In this document: piece after piece, positions 27,209-36,363 of the stretch
Layout: every line of letters starts with the position of its first letter
Numbering within the stretch: the first letter of the stretch is position 1
NCBI GenBank assembly: GCA_002270465.1
Contig: NQOF01000001.1
Location: 436,501-500,500, forward strand
Direction: 5' to 3'
Length of the DNA stretch: 64,000 bases
DNA from: Blautia hominis
Lineage (GTDB): Bacteria > Bacillota > Clostridia > Lachnospirales > Lachnospiraceae
Program-made: the position numbers and the translations under genes
Notes under the pieces: model-generated
Told to the model about the DNA's origin: nothing
Database searches by the model: none
Seen by the model: only the letters and a program-made list of their open reading frames with translations

Positions 27209-28978
27209 TTATACCTCCTTTCCTACCTTCCACTGTACAGAAGTCCGATAATCCTTCCACATCTGGCTGAATATGCCATCTCTTCCCTCCAGTTCACCAC
27301 AAGTCCCGCTCTCTGCAATTTTACCGCCTTTTATCACAAAAATCCTATCCGCATTTGCCACAGTGGAAAGTCTGTGTGCAATCATGATGACGGTTTTTCC
27401 CTTTGAAAGTGCAGAAAATGCTGCCTGCACCCGGATTTCATTGTCAGGGTCCGCAAATGCAGTGGCCTCATCCAGTATAATGATGGGTGAATTTTTCAAC
27501 ATCACTCTGGCTATGGCAATACGCTGCTGTTCACCGCCCGACAGATACACGCCTTTTGTCCCGACCACCGTATCCACACCATCCGGCAGCTTTTCCAAAA
27601 TATCCATGCATTGCGCTGCTTTCAGTGCCTCCATGACTTCCTCCCTGGATGCTCCCGTTTTTCCCATCTTCACATTTTCCAGAATGGAGGCTTTGATAAG
27701 ATGACTGTTCTGGAATACAAAGGATACTGTGTCCATCAATTCCTTTTTCTCTATTTTCCGCACATCCACACCGCCGATCAAAACCCTTCCGTTCTGTGGA
27801 TCAAAGAATCGTGAAATAATATTTGCAAGTGTGGTCTTGCCGCCGCCCGATGGCCCCACAAAGGCAGCCGTCTGACCTGCTTCTATGCGGAGGGATACCC
27901 CGTCCAGGGCATTCTTTTCCCCATCATAGCTGTAACTTACATTCCGCAGCTCTATAGAACTGTCTGCAGGGTGCTCCGGCACAGATGTATCCTCAAGAGG
28001 TTTCATATCCAAAACACTGTCGATACGTCTTAATGCATCGTCCACTATCATGGCATTTTCACTCTGAAACATAATTTTTGTCAATGTTACAGAGATCACA
28101 GGCGTAATAATAATGTAAAAAATCAGATTCAGCAGGAACTCATCGGTCACACCGTTTTGGGTAAGGAGAATCCCTGCCGCTGTCAGAAACGCAAATACGC
28201 TGTTAATAGCTGCCGTATAGCACAGCATGGGCATACGGAGCTGTTTTGTATAGGCGATGACCCACCTGCCGTAACGGTCAATAGAATCCTTGAACTTTTT
28301 AAAAGAAAAAACTGTCTGCCCAAAGGTTTTTACAACCGGTATTCCCCGCACATACTCCACCGCTTCATTAGACATATCATCCAGTGCATTCTGATATTCC
28401 TGCATCTTCTGCTGCATTTTTGCCCCGGTCATGCTCATCATTATGATAAATCCCAAAAGCACGGGTACAAGGCTTAAAATCCCCAGTCTCCAGTCAAAAA
28501 CTAGTAGCAGTACCAATAAACCGACTGGGGTGGCAATGGCCCCGGCCTTGTCAGGGAGCTGGTGGGCCAGATAATTTTCCGTAGCAGCGCTTGACTCATT
28601 TACAATCTTCCGCAGTTTCCCGCTGCCAAAGCTTTCCGCAAAGCCCAGCGGCAGCTTTACAATGTGATGCACGGCTTCACTGCGGATATTTGACGCGATC
28701 CTGAATGCCGCTATGTGAGAGCACATCAGCCCGCCAATATAGACAAGTACAGATAACACGGCGAACAGTACTGCCATCCAGCCATTATGCACCAGATTTT
28801 CTCCGGCGGTAAAATCCGGTGCCGTTTCCAGCACCTCTTTGATTATCTTCCAGATATACCAGAACGGGACCAGTGCAATAAACGCGCTCAGGGCTGACAA
28901 TACCCAGGATGAATAGGTTAAATACCTGTGGCTGCCGGCATAACCCATAAGCCTTGACAGATTCGATTGTTTCTTCAC
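27209..28978 (-). CDS. ABC transporter, fused membrane and ATPase domains (first half of a pair)
   Basis: 589 aa starting at a GTG 7 bases after GGAGG. Membrane domain with six helices (about 15-315), ATPase domain with Walker A G-P-S-G-G-G-K-T, signature L-S-G-G-E-Q-Q-R and Walker B I-I-I-L-D-E-A-T-A-F followed by A-D-P-D-N-E, a variant I associate with the YbtP/Q-IrtA/B-like group (recollection, not a search). Lies downstream of a TetR gene on the same strand and is probably controlled by it. Confidence 0.93.
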   Translation of the reverse strand: MKKQSNLSRLMGYAGSHRYLTYSSWVLSALSAFIALVPFWYIWKIIKEVLETAPDFTAGENLVHNGWMAVLFAVLSVLVYIGGLMCSHIAAFRIASNIRSEAVHHIVKLPLGFAESFGSGKLRKIVNESSAATENYLAHQLPDKAGAIATPVGLLVLLLVFDWRLGILSLVPVLLGFIIMMSMTGAKMQQKMQEYQNALDDMSNEAVEYVRGIPVVKTFGQTVFSFKKFKDSIDRYGRWVIAYTKQLRMPMLCYTAAINSVFAFLTAAGILLTQNGVTDEFLLNLIFYIIITPVISVTLTKIMFQSENAMIVDDALRRIDSVLDMKPLEDTSVPEHPADSSIELRNVSYSYDGEKNALDGVSLRIEAGQTAAFVGPSGGGKTTLANIISRFFDPQNGRVLIGGVDVRKIEKKELMDTVSFVFQNSHLIKASILENVKMGKTGASREEVMEALKAAQCMDILEKLPDGVDTVVGTKGVYLSGGEQQRIAIARVMLKNSPIIILDEATAFADPDNEIRVQAAFSALSKGKTVIMIAHRLSTVANADRIFVIKGGKIAESGTCGELEGRDGIFSQMWKDYRTSVQWKVGKEV

Positions 28979-29062
28979 ATCTTTTCCTCCTCTACTGCTT
29001 TTTTGTTTTTATATAAGGCAGGTTTTATCAAGGAATAAAACCGCTTCCTTATCACACGCTTC

Positions 29063-29080
29063 GGTTAGTTTAAACTAACC
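29063..29080. promoter_or_regulatory. Perfect 18-bp palindrome before the ABC pair
   Basis: GGTTAGTTTAAACTAACC, perfectly self-complementary, between the TetR stop and the first ABC start. Possible operator, or a short transcriptional pause hairpin. It differs in sequence from the palindrome upstream of tetR. Confidence 0.55.
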
Positions 29081-29102
29081 TTAATCTAAAAATTATAAGG
29101 CA

Positions 29103-29720
29103 CTAAAGCCCCATAATTTTCATCCATCCGGCATTATAAAATTCTCGCAGTTCATGGACATATATTTTTGCCTGCTTCTGCGGCATATCGTGAACTACCA
29201 TCTCAAAAAATCCGGAAAGCATACTGCTGGCCAATATGTGTTCCATCTGGCTGTCTATTTTTCTCACCTGATATCCAACACTCTCCATGGAAGCCATAAA
29301 ACGGTGTGTATTTTTCACTTCTATCTCTACCATTGTATGGATATAGTCCTCATACTCCGTGCCCTCTGAACAACACAGCACCAGCTTAAACGCGTCAAAG
29401 TTGCTGTATATATAATCCACCATCCAGTCCATACAGGCTTCTGTTATCTCATCCATGCGTCTTTGCTGTTCTTTAGGTGAAAGTCTTGCAAATGCCTCCT
29501 GCACTTCCCTGAATCTTTCAAGACAAGTCCTTGCGGGCTCCTCCGTTAAAGCTCGAAAAAGCTCTTCTTTGCTTTTAAAATAACCATAAAAAGCACCGGT
29601 AGTCACTCCCGCCTCCCTGACAATATTCCTGAGAGAAGCCGCCCGGAATCCCTTTTCCAGAAATTCTTTTTTCCCCGCATCCAAAATATTCTGCAGGGTG
29701 TTCAAATCTACACCGGGCAA
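29103..29720 (-). CDS. TetR/AcrR family transcriptional regulator
   Basis: 205 aa from a TTG start, 7 bases after GGAGG. Residues about 8-52 form the TetR helix-turn-helix (A-S-L-R-N-I-V-R-E-A-G-V-T-T-G-A-F-Y-G-Y-F). The C-terminal ligand domain is generic. Expressed from a consensus promoter that overlaps the M20 stop codon; a 24-bp imperfect palindrome covers the start of transcription, so autoregulation is likely. The two ABC transporter genes follow 124 bases downstream on the same strand and are its most likely targets. Confidence 0.92.
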   Translation of the reverse strand: MPGVDLNTLQNILDAGKKEFLEKGFRAASLRNIVREAGVTTGAFYGYFKSKEELFRALTEEPARTCLERFREVQEAFARLSPKEQQRRMDEITEACMDWMVDYIYSNFDAFKLVLCCSEGTEYEDYIHTMVEIEVKNTHRFMASMESVGYQVRKIDSQMEHILASSMLSGFFEMVVHDMPQKQAKIYVHELREFYNAGWMKIMGL

Positions 29721-29735
29721 GTGCCCACCTCCTTG

Positions 29736-29759
29736 TAACAGCGTTATATAACACTGTTA
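29736..29759. promoter_or_regulatory. Operator-like palindrome at the tetR start of transcription
   Basis: 24-bp dyad: TAACAG and CTGTTA at the ends around a GTTATATAAC core, with one mismatched pair. It begins 1 base downstream of the -10 box at 29761-29766. Confidence 0.75.
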
Positions 29760-29760
29760 T

Positions 29761-29789
29761 ATTGTATCTGGTAAATTCTGGTTTGTCAA
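29761..29789 (-). promoter_or_regulatory. Promoter of the TetR gene at 29720
   Basis: Minus strand TTGACA (29784-29789), 17-base spacer, TACAAT (29761-29766). The -35 box overlaps the stop codon of the M20 gene. Confidence 0.82.
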
Positions 29790-30967
29790 GAGAGTTTCCT
29801 ATATTTTTTATGTTCTTCTTTTATCTGTGACATCAATTTAGGTTCCAGCGCCAGTTTATAACCCAGACCCGCAATGATTTCAGCTCCATCCCTGAGAACG
29901 ATTCCGGCTGCCTCTGTATGCAGAAGCCGCTCAAATTCCCTGTCGTGGATCACAATCTCTTTCTTCTCCCCTGTGATGTCTATCATGGGATGAAACACCG
30001 GAATCTTAAGATTTACATTTCCCAGATCTGTGGAACCTCCCGGCCCCTTAGATCTAACCGTTTTTCTTCCTGTATCCGCAAACAGTTCCTGCATCATTGC
30101 ATCCATAGTATCATTCCAGTAGATCTCCCCGTAATCCGGATACCGCTGGCTCCACTCCACAGTGGTTCCTGTGGCCATGGCCGCTCCTTTTGCGCAGGTC
30201 TCGGATATCTTATTGAGTTTCCACAGGTTCTCAATGGTGGCTGCCCTGTAATAATAATCCAGGCACACCTCATCCGGAACAACATTGGGCGCTGCTCCTC
30301 CTTTTGCCACAATGCCATGGAACTGGCAGTCTTTTGTCAAATGCTGGCGCCACATATCCATGGCATCCATAAAGAGCCTGGCAGCATTCAGTGCATTGAG
30401 CCCTTCCTCCGGGCACGCGGAGGCATGAGCCGCTTTTCCATGGAATGTAAAATATCTGTCATTGGATGCCAGCACCTGGAAATAGGTGACATCCTCATTG
30501 TTCAGATGCACCATAGCCGCATACTCATAGCCGTCAAAGCCTCCGTTTTCCGTCATATAACATTTTCCGCCCACGAACTCCTCACCGGGTGTACCGATCA
30601 GATCAATCCTCATGGGAAGGTCATGGTATGCCTCCCGCAGCGCAAGGGCCCCCAATATACTGATCGCACAGCTATAGGAATGCCCGCACGCGTGTCCCAC
30701 CTCCGGAAGCGCGTCATATTCACATATGAAAGCTGCCTTTGGTCCCTTAAAATCTCTTTTCTCCCTATCCACAGCCAGGAAGGAATGAGGCATCCCTGCA
30801 TAGGGGGCCGTAATTTCATACCCCAGTTCTTTAAGGAAATCTGTGATATATGCACATGATTCCTTTTCCTCCCCGCTGATTTCCGGATGTTCTGTCAGAT
30901 GGTCTGCCAGTGTCCTGACCTTGTCAAAGTATTTTTCAACCTGATCTCTGATTGCTTCCTGCACCAT
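29786..30967 (-). CDS. M20 family amidohydrolase/peptidase
   Basis: 393 aa, zinc-dependent M20 (AbgB/aminoacylase-like) hydrolase, cytoplasmic. Visible: C-E-Y-D-A-L-P-E-V-G-H-A-C-G-H-S near 86-101 with the metal-binding acid, His and Cys residues, and the P-G-E-E-F near 130-134 with the catalytic Glu. The lid domain lies around 180-290. Starts at 30967 after AAAGGAGAAGG. Downstream of dcd; the TRAP operon is further upstream. Substrate is probably an N-acyl amino acid or related amide. Confidence 0.92.
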   Translation of the reverse strand: MVQEAIRDQVEKYFDKVRTLADHLTEHPEISGEEKESCAYITDFLKELGYEITAPYAGMPHSFLAVDREKRDFKGPKAAFICEYDALPEVGHACGHSYSCAISILGALALREAYHDLPMRIDLIGTPGEEFVGGKCYMTENGGFDGYEYAAMVHLNNEDVTYFQVLASNDRYFTFHGKAAHASACPEEGLNALNAARLFMDAMDMWRQHLTKDCQFHGIVAKGGAAPNVVPDEVCLDYYYRAATIENLWKLNKISETCAKGAAMATGTTVEWSQRYPDYGEIYWNDTMDAMMQELFADTGRKTVRSKGPGGSTDLGNVNLKIPVFHPMIDITGEKKEIVIHDREFERLLHTEAAGIVLRDGAEIIAGLGYKLALEPKLMSQIKEEHKKYRKLS

Positions 30968-31035
30968 ATCCTTCTCCTTTACTCCGCCCTGGCCTGATGT
31001 ACTGAAAATAGATACATAGGCCTGCCGGGATTTTG

Positions 31036-31557
31036 CTATTTTTCAAAATCCTGATACATTTTGCTTGCCTCTACCCCGGTATTATTCTGATACTTACCAC
31101 TCTTGTACAAATCATATTCCCCGTCAATGTCATGATAATAGATTTGGCATACCTGCACATTTGGGTATATTCTCACCGGATGGATGCAGAATATCTCCAA
31201 AGTCCAGTGGCCTGCAAAGCCTATATCTCCAAAACCTGCACTCACGTGAATAAAAAGCCCCAGCCTGCCTGTGGAAGAACGCCCCTCCAGCATGGGCACA
31301 TAATAATCCGTTTTGGTGTATTCCTGCGTTCTGCCCAGGTACAGTTTATTCGGCTCCAGAACCATTCCCTCCTCCGGGATCGTTATTTTTTTGACCGGAT
31401 TTGGTTTCTTCATATCCAGGACCGGCGTATCGTAGACCAGAAGTTCATCTGCCAGGGAAAGGTTATAACTGTTGGGATTGACGCGCTTTTCATCAAACGG
31501 CTCAATTATGATCTCCCTGCCAATGTGCTTTAAAATTTCTTTACCTGATAGTATCAT
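31036..31557 (-). CDS. dcd: dCTP deaminase
   Basis: 173 aa, trimeric dUTPase-fold enzyme converting dCTP to dUTP in pyrimidine nucleotide metabolism. Signature R-S-S-T-G-R-L-G-L near 96-104, then H-V-S-A-G-F-G-D-I-G-F-A-G-H-W-T-L-E-I with the catalytic Glu near 122. Start ATG at 31557 with GGGGGAC upstream. It sits 69 bases before the M20 gene; the two need not be related functionally. Upstream lies a complete MITE (31587-31720). Confidence 0.93.
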   Translation of the reverse strand: MILSGKEILKHIGREIIIEPFDEKRVNPNSYNLSLADELLVYDTPVLDMKKPNPVKKITIPEEGMVLEPNKLYLGRTQEYTKTDYYVPMLEGRSSTGRLGLFIHVSAGFGDIGFAGHWTLEIFCIHPVRIYPNVQVCQIYYHDIDGEYDLYKSGKYQNNTGVEASKMYQDFEK

Positions 31558-31586
31558 GGTATTTGTCCCCCAATGTAAGATTATTG

Positions 31587-31720
31587 GTAACTATTCAGTA
31601 GGTCTGCGCATTCACTGCGCTGACCGTAAGAAAGTGTACCACGGCCAAGCAAAAATCCCATCGCCAAAGGCGATTTTGCATGGATTTTTGCCTGTAACTG
31701 TGAGGGTACTGAACAGTTAC
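31587..31720. mobile_element. 134-bp MITE, complete copy A
   Basis: Terminal inverted repeats GTAACTATTCAGTA and TACTGAACAGTTAC (one mismatch in 14). The interior carries a long hairpin, ATCGCC/GGCGAT inside AAAAATCC/GGATTTTT. Nearly identical, in inverse orientation, to 57603-57736, same length of 134 bp. Flanks are GATTATTG and GATTGTGT, a possibly decayed 8-bp target duplication. No coding capacity. Confidence 0.88.
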
Positions 31721-31796
31721 GATTGTGTCTAAAAGTCTGCTTTGATTATATCATCTCAAAAGCAGTGCTGACAAGCAATTGTAATGTTTCAAAAAT

Positions 31797-31833
31797 AATG
31801 CTGCCCGGTTCAGGAAACACACCGGACAGCATT
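31797..31833 (-). terminator. Terminator of the second TRAP operon
   Basis: AATGCTGcCCGGT (31797-31809) pairs with ACCGGaCAGCATT (31821-31833). Read leftward it starts 8 bases after the DctM stop codon and is followed by ATTTTTG. Confidence 0.8.
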
Positions 31834-31840
31834 TATCATA

Positions 31841-33139
31841 TCAGGAGTAAAACAAGTTCGGCAGCCAGGTAGACAAAGCCGGACAGAAAATGATCAGAAG
31901 CAGGACAAGGAACATTGCCGGAAGATATTTGGCGCACTCTTTCGTCACTGTCGATACCGGCAGTCCTGACACATCCGACATGACAAACAGACATATTCCA
32001 AACGGAGGTGTGACAATTCCCGATATTAAGGCAACAGTCATCATCACGCCAAAGTGCACCGGGTCCAATCCCAGATTATTGATTATTGGCATGAAGATAG
32101 GCGTTATCAGCAAAATGGCTGCAGTGGTATCCATAAAACATCCAACAATAACCAGTATAACAGCCAGCACAAGTAAAACAAACACCGGCCCGGCAGAATA
32201 CAGCGGGGACAGCATGTTCTGCAGCACGGTAGCCAGTCCTTCTTTTGTGATGATCCATGTGAAGAAGCCCGCAATGGCAATGATCAGCATAAAGGTCCCC
32301 GAAGTCTCCACTGCGTCCTTAAGTGCCTGCATGAAACTTTTGAATGTCAGCTCTTTATAAATGATCCCCAGGATAATGGAATAATCAATCGCAACGATCG
32401 CCGCCTCTGTGGGGGTGAAGATACCTGTCGTGATCCCACCGATAATAATAACCGGGGACATAAGCGCCGGAACTGCTTTCAGCAGTTTAACGGGAATCTC
32501 TTTTGCCGGAATTTTGGTGATTGGCCAGTTTTTCCCTTCTTTTGTTGTCTTTGACTGGACGAATATAGACACCATCAGCGCCAGCCCCATGATAATACCG
32601 GGTATCAGGCCTCCCAAAAATAATTTGCCGGTAGAGATTCCTGCCGAAGCCCCCAAAACCACCATGGCGACGGACGGAGGGATCAGCGGTCCTATCACAC
32701 TGGAGGACGCTGTGATACCTGCGGAAAAAGATTTTTTGTACCCTGCCTTATCCATCATCTTCATTTCAATAGCCCCCAGGCCGCCGGTATCACCAACCGC
32801 AGTGCCTGACATGGAGGCAAACATCATACTTGCCACAACATTTGCGTAGGCCAGGCCGCCCTTAAAACGCCCAACAATGGCAAGTGCCGCATCAAACAGG
32901 CGCGTTGTCACCCCTGCAGAATTCATCATTCGACCGGAGAGAAGGAATGCCGGAAGTGCGATCAGCACATAGGAAAACAGCGGCGTTGTCATGGAATGGG
33001 GAAGGTTGACAATAGAGACTGAACCTCCCTGCATCAGAAGATATACCAGTCCCGGAAGCCCCAAGGCAAAAGCAATGGGCATTCCTATAAAAAGTAAAAT
33101 TAAAAATGTAAGAAGCAATATGGTTATGTTTAGACCCAT
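31841..33139 (-). CDS. TRAP transporter large permease, DctM family
   Basis: 432 aa, about 12 membrane helices. Landmarks: the S-G-T-A-V-G-D near 112-118, P-L-I-P-P-S near 150-155, and G-I-V-T-P-P-F-G near 383-390. GGAGAG upstream of the ATG at 33139. Last gene of a leftward DctP-DctQ-DctM operon ended by a clear terminator. Clearly distinct from the other DctM in the window (14354-15631), so the two TRAP systems are not a recent duplication. Confidence 0.94.
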   Translation of the reverse strand: MGLNITILLLTFLILLFIGMPIAFALGLPGLVYLLMQGGSVSIVNLPHSMTTPLFSYVLIALPAFLLSGRMMNSAGVTTRLFDAALAIVGRFKGGLAYANVVASMMFASMSGTAVGDTGGLGAIEMKMMDKAGYKKSFSAGITASSSVIGPLIPPSVAMVVLGASAGISTGKLFLGGLIPGIIMGLALMVSIFVQSKTTKEGKNWPITKIPAKEIPVKLLKAVPALMSPVIIIGGITTGIFTPTEAAIVAIDYSIILGIIYKELTFKSFMQALKDAVETSGTFMLIIAIAGFFTWIITKEGLATVLQNMLSPLYSAGPVFVLLVLAVILVIVGCFMDTTAAILLITPIFMPIINNLGLDPVHFGVMMTVALISGIVTPPFGICLFVMSDVSGLPVSTVTKECAKYLPAMFLVLLLIIFCPALSTWLPNLFYS

Positions 33140-33154
33140 TTATACTCTCCTTTC

Positions 33155-33646
33155 TCATCCCGGCTCGGTTGTGTAGGTTCCCTTAACCATCTCGATCAGC
33201 TCCACTGTATAGACACATATCATGTAAAAAGAACTGAACAGTATGGGAATATAATAAAGATTTTTCGGCAGATCCAGATTGGTGCTGGAATGTCCCATCA
33301 TTTTTGGCTGTAAGATAATGGCTCCGAAAAACATAACTGCCAGAAGCAGGATCATAAGAGCTCTCTGGCTCAACAGTAAAATCTTGTTAGCCTTGGGTGA
33401 CAGTTTCGTTGTTAGAAAATCGGCACTCACATGCTTCTTATTCATAGCTGCCACGCTGGCTCCGCAAAATGCCAGCCAGATAAAAAGAAATGTACAGAGT
33501 TCCTCCACCCAGTTTAAGGGGCTGTTGAAGAACTTTCTGCAGATGACCCCGGCAGTCACAGAGATCATTATGGCCAGCATACAGGCTACTCCCAGATACC
33601 ACTGGATCGTGCCGGCTATTTTGATAAACTTTTTCACATACTTCAA
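33155..33646 (-). CDS. TRAP transporter small permease, DctQ family
   Basis: 163 aa, four membrane helices. The start is a TTG at 33646, 9 bases after GGAGG. The N-W-V-E-E-L motif after helix 2 (about 39-44) is the DctQ signature. Partner of the DctM gene 15 bases downstream. Confidence 0.92.
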   Translation of the reverse strand: MKYVKKFIKIAGTIQWYLGVACMLAIMISVTAGVICRKFFNSPLNWVEELCTFLFIWLAFCGASVAAMNKKHVSADFLTTKLSPKANKILLLSQRALMILLLAVMFFGAIILQPKMMGHSSTNLDLPKNLYYIPILFSSFYMICVYTVELIEMVKGTYTTEPG

Positions 33647-33715
33647 AATTTCCCACCTCCCAATTGATATACTGCCGCAGCCAGACAGGCCGCGGCAGCA
33701 AAATTACTGTATTTA

Positions 33716-34786
33716 TCACTCTGCAAGCGCTTTTATATCTTCAAAAAGTCCCTTTTTCCAGGCACCGCTTTCCTCTAATTCAGCAGCTTTTTCAGCAATT
33801 ACATCTGACATTTCCTGTATAGCTTCGTCTGACGGAACGTAGAAACTGGTCCCCTCATCTTCCATGGTTTTCTTGTAATCCTCTGAAACCTTTTTTACTT
33901 CCTCTGCATACCAGTCACCTGCATTTTGCGCGGCCTCTGTCAGTACCTTTCTCTGCGCCTCACTAAGCTCACCATACAGATCGTCATTCATATAGACCGC
34001 AGCATTGTCGCGGATGTGTTCTGTCAGTGTTACCTGCTTGGTAGGTTCATAAAATTTCATAGTATAGATAGAATCCAGAGGAGATTCGCAGGCATCCACA
34101 ACTCCCTGCTGAAGGGCAAGATATGTCTCTCCCCATGCCACCTGCGCAGTTCCCAGACCCAGTGCTGTAGCGGATTCCATATAGGATTTAATGTCCGGAA
34201 CACGCATCTTGAGGCCTTTTAAATCATCCAGCGACGTAATCTCTTTTGAACAGGATATAGACCTTGGGGACCTGAGCCAGTTGTTGGCTACCACGCGGAT
34301 TCCCTGCTGATCAATGAGCTGCTGTTCCATATCACCATTGATATCACTCTCAAGAAATTTCCTGTAGTGGTCTTCATCCTTAAAGAGGAAGAACATGGAA
34401 GTCACCTGCGCATCGTCCACAAACGTGGAGAGCCAGGAACCGGCGTCCACGAACATCTCCTGTGTACCCAGAGACACTGCCTCCATCTGGCTTGTGGCAT
34501 CACCAAGCTGGGCCGCCGGAGACACGGTGATGGTGATCGTTCCCCCAGATTTTTCTTTCACTTCATCTGCCATTTTCTGCATTGCCAGCGTAACGGTATC
34601 CTCTGCTGCCTGAATCCCACCTGCTGTAATATCAAAAGATTCATCTTGGCTGAAATCATAGGATTCCACGTCAACATCCGTCCCGCTATCCGCTGTATCC
34701 TTTTTATTTTTCTCTTCCCCGCACCCGGACAGCAATACACCAAACACAGCCATACTGAAACACATACAAATCAGTTTTCTTTTCAT
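33716..34786 (-). CDS. TRAP transporter solute-binding lipoprotein, DctP family
   Basis: 356 aa. Lipoprotein signal L-L-S-G-C (Cys22), Asp/Ser-rich linker, then the DctP fold; the conserved arginine lies in L-K-M-R-V-P-D near 192-198. GGAGGG stands 6 bases before the ATG. First gene of the operon. The upstream gene on the same strand is a PucR/CdaR-type regulator, suggesting a diacid or sugar-acid ligand. Confidence 0.93.
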   Translation of the reverse strand: MKRKLICMCFSMAVFGVLLSGCGEEKNKKDTADSGTDVDVESYDFSQDESFDITAGGIQAAEDTVTLAMQKMADEVKEKSGGTITITVSPAAQLGDATSQMEAVSLGTQEMFVDAGSWLSTFVDDAQVTSMFFLFKDEDHYRKFLESDINGDMEQQLIDQQGIRVVANNWLRSPRSISCSKEITSLDDLKGLKMRVPDIKSYMESATALGLGTAQVAWGETYLALQQGVVDACESPLDSIYTMKFYEPTKQVTLTEHIRDNAAVYMNDDLYGELSEAQRKVLTEAAQNAGDWYAEEVKKVSEDYKKTMEDEGTSFYVPSDEAIQEMSDVIAEKAAELEESGAWKKGLFEDIKALAE

Positions 34787-35061
34787 TTGCTTCCCTCCAT
34801 TTTGAAATTCCTTCTTTTGTCAACAGCCTTATCCCTGTCTGATTATCTGTTTCTGCACCCCGCATAAAGCAGAAACCTTTAGTGATTTCACTCAGTTTAC
34901 AGGTAATTCGCTTAAAGATATTGTACATTATTGCCAATTTCTTTACCATAACACCTCAGCATAAAAATAGATTTGATTTTTGTGTTATCAGCATAATTAC
35001 TGCGCTGTACCGCACTTTTCATTCTTTTCCCGAGGCAGCCGGCTATCAAACTGCTGCCTTA
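34787..35061. other. AT-rich intergenic stretch upstream of the TRAP operon
   Basis: 275 bases without a supported gene. It should hold the promoter of the DctP operon, but I see no consensus pair of hexamers. The rest of the gap, to 35221, is the hairpin element listed next. Confidence 0.4.
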
Positions 35062-35221
35062 GAGTGTATCTGAAAATTGCTTTCGGCAAGCTGTGCGTCA
35101 CACTTTGTGGGAGATTTGGACCCGATGAGGGAGGCGTAGCGGGCTACGTTGACCGAATTGGGGCCAAATATACCGCGAAGTGGGGCGTGCAGCTTGTCGG
35201 AATGAAGTTTCAGACACACTC
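35062..35221. repeat. 160-bp hairpin (MITE-like) element
   Basis: The first ~60 bases (from GAGTGTATCTGAAAATT) pair imperfectly with the last ~60 (ending TTTCAGACACACTC), and the centre contains GTAGC-GGGCTAC. Identity between arms is roughly three quarters by eye. Ends 6 bases from the stop codon of the CdaR-type gene. Single copy in this window; no coding capacity. Confidence 0.78.
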
Positions 35222-35227
35222 CAGCTC

Positions 35228-36352
35228 TTACGTTCTGTTATTTTTAATAAAGTAATGCAGATACTCCAGGAAATCCCGGTCAGCGACCTGCTGCATGGGA
35301 TTTACCCCTAATAGTTCTCTTATCTTATTAAAGCGAAACACCAGCGTATTTTTATGTATATAGAGTTCTTTGCTGCTGGCGTTAAAGTTATAATTATTTT
35401 TTTGAAGGGAATCCACCACCTCCAATATATTCTCCTTTCCCTTTTCGTCTAAAAGCTGCCCGTAAACGCCGTATATATCCCGGTACTCCACCATGGCGAT
35501 CAAAGACTTCATATACTCGTTCACATGTTCATAAAAAAAGCAGATCTGCTCCTTCACACGGTCTCTCATCCAGATACAGTGCTGATAACCAATCCTGTAT
35601 TTTTCAAAACAGTCTTGAAAGGTCCCTGCAAGAAACTGGTATTTTGCTCCGGCCATATCCAGATAGTTCTTACAGGAGGCAATGGACTCTGTAATGATCT
35701 CTTTGTACCGGCTGAGACTGGAAGGGTCCGGCTTAAAACTTTTAAATATGATCACATTTTTGTCCTGGACAACGGATATAATATCCTGACGGCTGTACAA
35801 CGCGCTTTCCTTCAATTTTCTCAGAACCGTGGGCATGTCTGCCATCTCATCCAAAAAAAGAAGGACCGGCAGCCGGACACAGGATTCATCCCATCCCAGT
35901 GTCTCTGCATCCTCCTTCAATTTCTCAATATCAGCCACCTCATTGGATAAAATACCATAAATAAATCTGTCCTTCATACTCTTACGCCTGGCACTCAGTT
36001 CATGCTGTGATTCAAATTCATACATGGTCTCAATGGCAAATTTCATTACCTTTGCAATATCACGCACCTCATCCGGTTCCCCGGTAACCCCTATAGCCCC
36101 TGTCCGTTTCCCTTTATGCTCAATGGGAAGCATGACTCCCGGCTTAACCCCCAGGTATTTTCCCCCGTCCGGAACATCAATGATCTCCTCATCCCCATGA
36201 ATGATCCAATATGCCACCTCATGAAAATTGCCAATCCGTTCCGCGTCTTTACTGGCTATGATTACTCCTTTTTCGTCCATAATATTGATATTATACTCTG
36301 TGGACTCCCCCGCTTTTTTAATGAATTTTTCCGCCAAAAAATTATCCAGCAA
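35228..36352 (-). CDS. PucR/CdaR-type transcriptional regulator
   Basis: 374 aa, TTG start 7 bases after a GGAGG. Residues about 1-130 match the sugar-diacid recognition domain (CdaR N-terminus: L-A-E-K-F near 6-10, G-V-I-I-A-S near 29-34, and the P-I-E-H-K-G-K-R-T-G-A-I-G-V-T-G block near 75-90). A GGDEF-like middle region follows, and residues about 310-370 form the PucR C-terminal helix-turn-helix (N-A-S-S-K-E-L-Y-I-H-K-N-T-L-V-F-R-F-N-K-I). Known relatives respond to glucarate, galactarate or glycerate. It lies upstream of a TRAP operon on one side and is divergent to a URO-D-family gene on the other; both are plausible targets. Confidence 0.9.
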   Translation of the reverse strand: MLDNFLAEKFIKKAGESTEYNINIMDEKGVIIASKDAERIGNFHEVAYWIIHGDEEIIDVPDGGKYLGVKPGVMLPIEHKGKRTGAIGVTGEPDEVRDIAKVMKFAIETMYEFESQHELSARRKSMKDRFIYGILSNEVADIEKLKEDAETLGWDESCVRLPVLLFLDEMADMPTVLRKLKESALYSRQDIISVVQDKNVIIFKSFKPDPSSLSRYKEIITESIASCKNYLDMAGAKYQFLAGTFQDCFEKYRIGYQHCIWMRDRVKEQICFFYEHVNEYMKSLIAMVEYRDIYGVYGQLLDEKGKENILEVVDSLQKNNYNFNASSKELYIHKNTLVFRFNKIRELLGVNPMQQVADRDFLEYLHYFIKNNRT

Positions 36353-36363
36353 TCTGATTCCTC

